Shown here: one piece after another, positions 21,016-26,855 of the stretch
How positions within the stretch are numbered: position 1 is the stretch's first letter
Layout: each line of letters begins with the position of its first letter
Assembly: GCA_964477275.1 (NCBI GenBank)
Contig: CAYZDV010000012.1
Location: forward strand, 1 to 26,855
Origin: CAYZDV01 sp964477275
GTDB taxonomy: Bacteria; Acidobacteriota; Aminicenantia; Aminicenantales; Aminicenantaceae
Length of the DNA stretch: 26,855 bases
Reading direction: 5' to 3'
Translations under genes and position numbers: made by a program
Notes under the pieces: generated by a model
Databases searched by the model: none
What the model was told of the DNA's origin: nothing
Seen by the model: only the letters and a program-made list of their open reading frames with translations

Positions 21016-22106
21016 AAGCGAGAAGAGTCATCATCAGCGGAGGAGGAACAGCCGGTCACATCTATCCGGCGCTGGCTGTTGGCAGAACGCTCAAGGAAAG
21101 AGACCCCGCTCTTCTCCTGACCTATGTGGGGACAAGCCGGGAACTGGAAAAAAACATCATGAAGCGTCATCGGGTCGATTTCATTCCCCTCAAAATCGAG
21201 GGCCTGAAAAGAAGAGGCCTGAAGACACTCAGGGCCCTTTTTCTCCTCCCCTTTTCCTTCATCAAATCTCTGGCCGTGCTCAGGCGGGTGAAGCCTGACC
21301 TGGTCATCGGCGTCGGAGGGTACAGCTCCGGCCCCATCGTTCTCCTGGCGGCCTGGATGAAGATTCCCACCCTCATTCTCGAGCAAAACTCCTGCCCGGG
21401 CCTGACCAACAGGCTCCTCCGCCGCTGGGTGGAAAAGGCCGCCGTTTCCTTTGAAGGCTCTCTGCCCCTCTTCAAGGGAAAGGCCGTTTTCACCGGCAAC
21501 CCGGTGAGGGAAGAGTTCTACCGTCTGACTCCCAAGCCGAGAAACCTGAAGCTCGCCATTCTCATCTTCGGAGGAAGCCAGGGCTCGCATTTCCTGAACA
21601 CGGCCGCCGCCGCTGCACTCCCCCTGCTCAAAGAACAGAAGGAGAAGCTGAGAATCTTCCACCAGACCGGCGAGAAGGACATCGAATGGGTCAAAGAGAG
21701 CTACCGAGAGAGCGGTTTCCAGGATGTCACTGTTTCGCCCTATTTCACGGACATGGCCCGCTGCTTCGAGCAAGCCGACCTCATCATCAGCCGGGCAGGT
21801 GCGACCACCATCGCCGAGCTCATCGCGGCCCGGAAGGCATCTCTGCTGGTTCCTTTCTCGCAGGCAGCGGACAACCATCAGATGTTTAACGCCAGGGAAG
21901 TCGAAAAAATCGGCGGGGCTGAGATTCTTCTCGAGGATGAGTTCAGCCCTGAAACATTAGCCGGAAAGATCGGATTTTTTCTGGAACAAAGGGAGAAAAT
22001 CAGCGAGATGGAAAAAAACCTGGGCAGGATGAAAACAGAAAACGTGGCCGGGAAAATTGCGGACATCTGTTTTGAACTCATGGAGAAAAGGAAGCGGAAA
22101 AAGTGA
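21012..22106 (+). CDS. murG: UDP-GlcNAc:lipid I N-acetylglucosaminyltransferase MurG
   Basis: The 364-residue peripheral membrane GT28 enzyme adds GlcNAc to lipid I on the cytoplasmic face, giving lipid II. The GGGTAGH loop is at residues 10-16, VIGVGGYSSGP at about 98-108, ILEQNSCPGLTNR follows, and the UDP-GlcNAc-binding SRAGATTIAEL lies near 260-270. The start is set at the ATG at 21012, which overlaps the ftsW stop (ATGA) and gives the family's normal N-terminus MKARRVIISGGGTAGH. A longer frame reaching back to 20943 only adds residues encoded inside ftsW. It overlaps murC by 4 nt. Confidence 0.96.
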   Translation: MKARRVIISGGGTAGHIYPALAVGRTLKERDPALLLTYVGTSRELEKNIMKRHRVDFIPLKIEGLKRRGLKTLRALFLLPFSFIKSLAVLRRVKPDLVIGVGGYSSGPIVLLAAWMKIPTLILEQNSCPGLTNRLLRRWVEKAAVSFEGSLPLFKGKAVFTGNPVREEFYRLTPKPRNLKLAILIFGGSQGSHFLNTAAAAALPLLKEQKEKLRIFHQTGEKDIEWVKESYRESGFQDVTVSPYFTDMARCFEQADLIISRAGATTIAELIAARKASLLVPFSQAADNHQMFNAREVEKIGGAEILLEDEFSPETLAGKIGFFLEQREKISEMEKNLGRMKTENVAGKIADICFELMEKRKRKK

Positions 22107-23491
22107 CCAAACACGTCTACAGAAAAATCCACCATATCCACATGGTCGGTATCGGCGGAACCGGGATGAACGGAATCGCCGAAGTGCTTCTCAACCTGGG
22201 CTACAAAGTCTCGGGCACAGACCTCGTCGAGACCGAAGTGACCAGACGCCTGGCCCGCCTCGGAGCCGGGGTCTCCATCGGACACAAAGCGGAGAGAGTG
22301 GAGGGCGCCGACGTGGTCGTCGTCTCCTCGGCCATCAAAAGTGATAACGTCGAGGTCCAGGAGGCCCAGCGCCGGAAGATCCCCATCATCCCTCGAGCCG
22401 AGATGCTGGCGGAGTTGATGCGGATGAAATACGGAATTGCCGTCGCCGGCTCTCATGGAAAGACATCGACCACATCGATGATTGCCCAGGTTCTCGAACA
22501 GGCCGGCTTTGACCCGACGATCGTCGTCGGCGGCCGGCTGAACACGCTGGGCGCCCATGGGAAGCTGGGAAAAGGCGACTTCATCGTCGCCGAAGCCGAC
22601 GAAAGCGACCGCTCCTTCCTCTTCCTCTCGCCTTTCATCGCCGTGCTCACCAACCTCGACAACGAACACATGGACCACTACTCCACCCTGGAAGACATCA
22701 AGAACACCTTCATCAACTTTGCCAACAAGGTGCCTTTCTACTGCCCGGTCGTCCTCTGCCTGGATGACCCCAACCTCCAGGCCCTGATTCCTTCGCTCGA
22801 GCGACGAATCATCACCTACGGACTTTCGGCCCAGGCCGACATCCACGCGCGGGACATGAAGTTTGACCGATTCTCCAGCACCTCCGCTCTTTTCTGGAAA
22901 GGCAAGAGATTCGGCGAGCTCTGTCTCCATGTGCCCGGGATTCATAATATTTACAATGCGATGGCGGCGGTGGCGGTAGGTCTGGACCTGGACATCCAGC
23001 CCGAAATCATCCTCAAAGCTCTGGAAAGTTATCCCGGCACAGGCCGCCGATTTGAGCTGAAAAAGGAAGTCGCTCGACGCATGATCATCGAAGACTACGC
23101 CCACCACCCCACCGAAATCCGGGCCGTTCTCGAAGCCGCCAAGCGGGGCTGGGAGCGGAGAATCGTTGCTGTCTTTCAACCTCACCGGTACTCCCGCCTC
23201 TCCCTGCTGATGAAGAGCTTTGCCACCTCGTTCAACCAGGCCGATGTGCTGGTAGTGACCGAGATCTACCCGGCAGGAGAGAGCCCCATCCCCGGTGTCT
23301 CGGGAAAAATTCTTTATAAGGAACTCCTGCAGTTTGGCCATAAAAACGTCATCTTCGAGCCGGATATGAAGAAAATCGCTCCCGTTACGGGAAAAGTTTC
23401 CCGGTCCGGAGACATGATCATCGTCATGGGAGCGGGAAACATCTCCCAGGTCATTCCGGACCTGATTGAGATTCTGGAGGAAAGATCGTAG
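22103..23491 (+). CDS. murC: UDP-MurNAc:L-alanine ligase MurC
   Basis: The 462-residue cytoplasmic ligase attaches the first residue, L-alanine, to UDP-MurNAc. It begins with the nucleotide-binding IHMVGIGGTGMNGIAEVL (12-29), has the P-loop GSHGKTS at 116-122, EADESDRSFL (164-173), NLDNEHMDHY (184-193), EDYAHHPTEI and FQPHRYSR. The start is GTG at 22103 in a GTGA overlap with the murG stop, preceded by AAGGAAG. In many bacteria murB or ddl follows murC; here ftsQ starts 2 nt later. Confidence 0.97.
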   Translation: MTKHVYRKIHHIHMVGIGGTGMNGIAEVLLNLGYKVSGTDLVETEVTRRLARLGAGVSIGHKAERVEGADVVVVSSAIKSDNVEVQEAQRRKIPIIPRAEMLAELMRMKYGIAVAGSHGKTSTTSMIAQVLEQAGFDPTIVVGGRLNTLGAHGKLGKGDFIVAEADESDRSFLFLSPFIAVLTNLDNEHMDHYSTLEDIKNTFINFANKVPFYCPVVLCLDDPNLQALIPSLERRIITYGLSAQADIHARDMKFDRFSSTSALFWKGKRFGELCLHVPGIHNIYNAMAAVAVGLDLDIQPEIILKALESYPGTGRRFELKKEVARRMIIEDYAHHPTEIRAVLEAAKRGWERRIVAVFQPHRYSRLSLLMKSFATSFNQADVLVVTEIYPAGESPIPGVSGKILYKELLQFGHKNVIFEPDMKKIAPVTGKVSRSGDMIIVMGAGNISQVIPDLIEILEERS

Positions 23492-23493
23492 CC

Positions 23494-24366
23494 ATGGCTG
23501 ACTTACTCAACCCGTCCTTCAAGCCTGGCGGTGGTTCCTATTCTGGCCAGACGATGCAGTTCCAGAGAAGCAGCGAAAGAGTGAAGAGGAAAAAGATCCA
23601 GAGAAAGGTCAGGCTGAAGTTTCGCCATATCTTCCTCTACATCCTTCTCGCTGCCGGAATATTCGTCATCGTCCAGCAAGTCTGGCTCTTCTTTCTGACC
23701 TGGGACAATTTATGGGTCAAAGAAATCAAAATAACGGCCCAGAGACCAGAAGTCAGAGAAGAGATTCAGCGCATCATGGAGGGAAAAAACCTGGGGAACA
23801 TCCTTCTCCTGGACATCAGCCATCTTCAGGACGTCCTTTCCGCTCACCGCTGGGTCAAAGAAGTCCGCATCAGAAAAATCCTTCCCTCCACTCTCGAGGT
23901 TGAAATCAAAGAGAGAATTCCCTTCGCGCTCCTGAAAAAAGACCGGATGGTGCATCTGATCGACAGGGAAGGGGTTTTGCTGGAACGCGTGGAAAACGAA
24001 AGCCGATTCGACCTTCCCCTTTTGACGGACAGGGGAAATTTTGAAAAAAATTATAAGGAAAAACTCTCACTGGCTTGGGAATGTCTCGAGAGCCTCTCTC
24101 CTGCAGAGAAAGAGGAGATGGCGGTTCTGGACCTTTCAGAGTATGAAAATGTCTTCGTCTGGCTGAAGAACAACCCGACAAAACTCATCCTCGGCAATGC
24201 GCACTTCTCCCAGAAGCTCCGGCTCTACCGCAGATTCAGCGCCCGGCTGGAAGCCTATGGAGACCTCGATTATGTCGACCTGCGGCTGCCGGACCGGGTG
24301 TTCATCAGGCCTGTCCGGAATCCCTTCAAGGGGAACTTTCCCAACGCCCATAAGGAGGCCAATTGA
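23494..24366 (+). CDS. ftsQ: Cell division protein FtsQ (FtsQ/DivIB, POTRA domain)
   Basis: The 290-residue bitopic protein has a basic cytoplasmic tail of about 45 residues (SSERVKRKKIQRKVRLKF), one membrane helix (about 47-69) and a periplasmic POTRA domain (about 73-147, from WVKEIKITAQRPEV to LEVEIKERIPFALL). The FtsQ beta domain follows, with LIDREGVLLERV and LPLLTDRG. FtsQ binds FtsL-FtsB and links them to the FtsW-FtsI synthase. The ATG lies 2 nt after murC, with GGAGG 13 nt upstream. Its TGA shares one base with the ftsA ATG. The position between murC and ftsA supports the call. Confidence 0.93.
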   Translation: MADLLNPSFKPGGGSYSGQTMQFQRSSERVKRKKIQRKVRLKFRHIFLYILLAAGIFVIVQQVWLFFLTWDNLWVKEIKITAQRPEVREEIQRIMEGKNLGNILLLDISHLQDVLSAHRWVKEVRIRKILPSTLEVEIKERIPFALLKKDRMVHLIDREGVLLERVENESRFDLPLLTDRGNFEKNYKEKLSLAWECLESLSPAEKEEMAVLDLSEYENVFVWLKNNPTKLILGNAHFSQKLRLYRRFSARLEAYGDLDYVDLRLPDRVFIRPVRNPFKGNFPNAHKEAN

Positions 24367-25589
24367 TGCCGAAAAACAGCTATATCGTGGGGCTTGACAT
24401 CGGAACGAAAAAGGTGGCCGCCGTCATCGGCGAAATCGGAGACAAAGACAAAATCGAGATCATCGGCGTTGGCACGGCGGAGTCCAGAGGACTGAGAAAG
24501 GGAGTGGTGGTCAACCTGGAAGCCACCATCAGCGCCATCAAGAAGGCCCAGGAGGAAGCGGAGCTGATGGCCGGGTTTGAGATCGACTCGGCCTTTGTCG
24601 GAATCTCGGGAGCTCACATCAAGAGCTTCAACAGCCGGGGGGTCATCGCCGTCTCCGGGAAAAACCGGGAGATTACCCGGGAGGACATCCGCCGCGTCAT
24701 TGACCAGTCCAAGGCGGTCTCCATCCCGCCCGACAGGGAGATCATCCACATCATCCCCCAGGAGTTTGTGGTCGACGACCAGGACGGAATTAAAGACCCC
24801 CTCGGCATGAGCGGGATCAAGCTCGAAGTCAACGTCCACATTGTGACCAGCGCCACCACCTCCGTCCAGAACCTGAGAACATGCGTGGGGAGATCCGGTA
24901 TCGAAGTCCAGCAGGTCGTGCTCAACCAGATTGCTTCAAGCGCCGCAACTCTGACCCACGACGAGATGGAGCTCGGGGTGGGGCTCATCGACATCGGCGG
25001 CGGCACAACCGAGATCGCCATCTTCGAACGGGGAAGCCTCTGGTACACCTCAATCATCCCCATCGGAGGAGACAACTTCACCAACGACATCGCGGTCGGC
25101 CTGCGCACTCCCATCCCGGAAGGCGAAAAAATCAAGAAGAAATTCGGCTGTGTTTCCTCATCCCTGCTCGACGAACAGGAGACCATCGAGGTGCCCGTGG
25201 TGGGAAGGGGGAAAAAGCCGCGCGTCGTCTCCCGCCAGTTGCTGGCCGACATCATCCAGCCCAGAGCCGAGGAGATCTTCCGTCTTGTCGACGCCGACAT
25301 CAAAAGGATGGGCTACGAAAAATCCCTCAACTCGGGGATCGTCCTCACCGGCGGAACAGCCCTGCTCGAAGGCCTGGAGGAGGTCGCCGAGGACATTTTC
25401 GACCTGCCTGTCCGGAGGGGCGACCCCATCGGCGTGGGAGGCCTGGTGGACAGGGTCAACACACCCGACTACGCCACGGCGGTGGGTCTCCTTCTCTATG
25501 GATACAAACAGTGGAGAGAGAAAGGTCTTTCCAAAGAAAAAAAAGGAGGCCTTTGGGCCAGGCTCAAGGAATGGCTCAAGGAAGCCTAG
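24366..25589 (+). CDS. ftsA: Cell division protein FtsA (actin-like membrane tether of FtsZ)
   Basis: The 407-residue actin-fold ATPase tethers FtsZ filaments to the membrane and recruits later division proteins. Nucleotide-binding segments are visible: VGLDIGTKKVAA (phosphate 1, residues 8-19), GLIDIGGGTTEIAIF (phosphate 2, about 204-218) and SGIVLTGGTALLEGL (adenosine, near 323-337). The C-terminal GGLWARLKEWLKEA is a typical amphipathic membrane-targeting helix. The ATG at 24366 is preferred over an in-frame TTG at 24363 because AAGGAGG (24352-24358) is then 7 nt away. Its TAG is part of the ribosome-binding site of ftsZ. Confidence 0.97.
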   Translation: MPKNSYIVGLDIGTKKVAAVIGEIGDKDKIEIIGVGTAESRGLRKGVVVNLEATISAIKKAQEEAELMAGFEIDSAFVGISGAHIKSFNSRGVIAVSGKNREITREDIRRVIDQSKAVSIPPDREIIHIIPQEFVVDDQDGIKDPLGMSGIKLEVNVHIVTSATTSVQNLRTCVGRSGIEVQQVVLNQIASSAATLTHDEMELGVGLIDIGGGTTEIAIFERGSLWYTSIIPIGGDNFTNDIAVGLRTPIPEGEKIKKKFGCVSSSLLDEQETIEVPVVGRGKKPRVVSRQLLADIIQPRAEEIFRLVDADIKRMGYEKSLNSGIVLTGGTALLEGLEEVAEDIFDLPVRRGDPIGVGGLVDRVNTPDYATAVGLLLYGYKQWREKGLSKEKKGGLWARLKEWLKEA

Positions 25590-25598
25590 GAGGAAAAA

Positions 25599-26810
25599 TT
25601 GACCGAAGATATCAAGAGCAAATTGAAGTTTCACCTGGTTGAGGAGCAGTTTGGAGCCAAGATCAGGGTCATCGGAATCGGCGGTGGAGGAGGAAACGCG
25701 GTCAACCGGATGATCCAGACCGGAATCGAAGGAGTGGAATTCATCTCGGTCAACACGGATTTGCAGGCCCTCAGCTCCAACCGGGCCAGGAAGAAGGTCC
25801 AGATCGGAGAGAAGCTGACCAAAGGACTGGGCTCTGGAGGACGTCCGGATATCGGGAAAGAAGCGGCGATGGAAGACACGGAGAAGCTCATCGAAACGAT
25901 CGAAGGCGCGGACATGGTCTTTCTCACCGCCGGCCTCGGCGGAGGAACTGGCACCGGGTCCACCCCGATTCTGGCCAACCTGGCCGCGGAGATGGACATT
26001 CTGGCCATCGCCATCGTGACCATTCCCTTCGAGTTCGAGGGAAAAGTCAGGGCCAAACAGGCCCAGCAGGGGCTGGCCGAGCTGAAGACAGCCGTGGACA
26101 CGGTCATCGCCATTCCCAACGAACGGCTGCTGCAGACCGTCAACCTGGACACCTCGATCCAGGACGCCTTCAAAATGGCCGACGACATTCTCCGCCAGGC
26201 CGTGCAGGGCGTCTCTGATCTGATCACCAAGCCGGGTCTGATCAACCTCGATTTTGCCGACGTCAAGTCCATCATGAAAGGCATGGGCATGGCCTTTATG
26301 GGCACGGGAATCGCATCCGGCGAAAACAGGGCCCTCGATGCCGCCCAGAAAGCCATCTCCAGCCCGCTCCTGGTCGACACCTCCATTCAAGGTGCGCAGG
26401 CGGTGCTGATCAACATCACTGGCGGAAAGGACATTACCCTTCATGAGGTCTCCAAAGCCTCAGACCTCATCCACGGCCACGCTCACCCGGAGGCCAACAT
26501 CATCTTTGGCACGGTCATCGATGAAAGCATGAAGGAGATGGTCAAGGTCACGGTCATCGCCACCGGGTTTGACCTTTCGGCCAAACAGGACATGCGGGAG
26601 GGAGAAGATTTCATTCCTCCTCAACGCAAGACTCCGCCGCCCTTTCATGTTCCTGCCGAGACGCCGCCCTATCTATTCGAACCCAAAGGAACGGAAAACC
26701 TCTGGAACAGGCCGGCCTGGGAAAAGAAATGGGAGCCCTATGAGACACCCTCTTTTATCCGGAAAAACCGGCTCACTCCCCTGAGAAAAACTCCGGATGA
26801 AATCAGCTGA
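25599..26810 (+). CDS. ftsZ: Cell division GTPase FtsZ
   Basis: The 403-residue tubulin homologue polymerises into the division ring. It has the G1 segment VIGIGGGGGNAVNRMI (24-39), the tubulin signature GGGTGTG at 114-120 (followed by STP rather than the common AAP), and the catalytic T7 loop NLDFADV (216-222, D218 and D221). A short proline-rich linker leads to YETPSFIRKN (381-390), the conserved peptide that binds FtsA. Thirteen extra residues follow this peptide. The start is TTG at 25599, well placed 5 nt after AGGAGG (25588-25593); no ATG exists before residue 38. It is the last gene of the dcw operon and follows ftsA by 9 nt. Confidence 0.97.
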   Translation: MTEDIKSKLKFHLVEEQFGAKIRVIGIGGGGGNAVNRMIQTGIEGVEFISVNTDLQALSSNRARKKVQIGEKLTKGLGSGGRPDIGKEAAMEDTEKLIETIEGADMVFLTAGLGGGTGTGSTPILANLAAEMDILAIAIVTIPFEFEGKVRAKQAQQGLAELKTAVDTVIAIPNERLLQTVNLDTSIQDAFKMADDILRQAVQGVSDLITKPGLINLDFADVKSIMKGMGMAFMGTGIASGENRALDAAQKAISSPLLVDTSIQGAQAVLINITGGKDITLHEVSKASDLIHGHAHPEANIIFGTVIDESMKEMVKVTVIATGFDLSAKQDMREGEDFIPPQRKTPPPFHVPAETPPYLFEPKGTENLWNRPAWEKKWEPYETPSFIRKNRLTPLRKTPDEIS

Positions 26811-26855
26811 CCTGGCTGTCGTCAACTGCGAGCAGCTTCTGACCTGCGGCGGCCG
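26797..26855 (+). CDS. Possible imidazolonepropionase-like amidohydrolase (5' end only)
   Basis: An ORF begins with ATG at 26797, inside the last codons of ftsZ in another frame (14-nt overlap), and stays open to the window edge, giving MKSADLAVVNCEQLLTCGG. This resembles the N-terminus of imidazolonepropionase (HutI) and related amidohydrolases, which begin with ADLLxxNxxQLVTxxG. If so, it would act in histidine degradation and be unrelated to division. Only 19 residues are visible and there is no clear ribosome-binding site, so both the gene and its identity are tentative. Confidence 0.4.
   Translation, partial: MKSADLAVVNCEQLLTCGG

Noticed and set aside
25158..26444. Minus-strand open frame of 428 codons opposite ftsA and ftsZ
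   Set aside because: An antisense shadow of two highly conserved genes with no independent support.
1..26855. CRISPR arrays, tRNA or rRNA genes, insertion-sequence transposases, prophage genes
   Set aside because: No regularly spaced repeats, no cloverleaf or rRNA-like segments, and no transposase, integrase or phage-like reading frame were seen on either strand.

Overview
The window looks like one contig of a Gram-negative-type bacterium of moderately high GC content. The peptidoglycan genes predict a meso-diaminopimelate wall. Together, the complete division/cell-wall cluster, an archaeal-type (class V) fructose-1,6-bisphosphate aldolase/phosphatase, an encapsulated-ferritin-like protein and a FecR/Trp-Tyr-rich exported protein suggest an uncultured lineage near Acidobacteriota or Aminicenantes. 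That placement is a weak inference from gene content, not from alignment.

Layout. Positions 1-4350 hold the 3' end of a cyclophilin, a palindromic intergenic repeat, a small two-helix membrane protein, a DUF3800 protein, an AGCS sodium:amino-acid symporter and a secreted M28 zinc peptidase that overlaps the symporter gene by 4 nt. Positions 4350-8700 hold an M23 envelope peptidase and a convergent minus-strand FecR/YXWGXW-type protein, each behind a recognisable sigma-70-like promoter. Two related, about 250-nt structured intergenic elements lie here (4390-4640 and 8328-8580). Positions 8700-10930 carry the bifunctional FBP aldolase/phosphatase, a Nudix hydrolase, an encapsulated-ferritin-like protein and a small DUF2007-like protein. 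Positions 10930-11180 are a regulatory gap with two stem-loops, a strong promoter (TTGACA-N17-TATATT) and three GGGA boxes phased at 10 bp over the mraZ start.

From 11179 to 26810 runs an unbroken 14-gene dcw operon: mraZ-rsmH-ftsL-ftsI-murE-murF-mraY-murD-ftsW-murG-murC-ftsQ-ftsA-ftsZ. Most neighbours overlap by 1-4 nt or sit within 2 nt; the widest gaps are 13 nt (ftsL-ftsI) and 9 nt (ftsA-ftsZ). It covers the cytoplasmic precursor steps MurC-F (without murB or ddl), the lipid steps MraY and MurG, the septal SEDS/PBP pair FtsW-FtsI with FtsL and FtsQ, and the FtsA/FtsZ ring. A partial ORF resembling the start of an imidazolonepropionase overlaps the end of ftsZ and runs off the window.

The observation most likely to be new is the pair of intergenic elements. 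They share sequence blocks, have nearly equal length (251 and 253 nt), and close with long terminal stems whose sequences differ between copies yet stay complementary. An internal helix shows two compensatory base-pair changes. That is the signature of a conserved structured RNA, or of a mobile element recognised by its fold.
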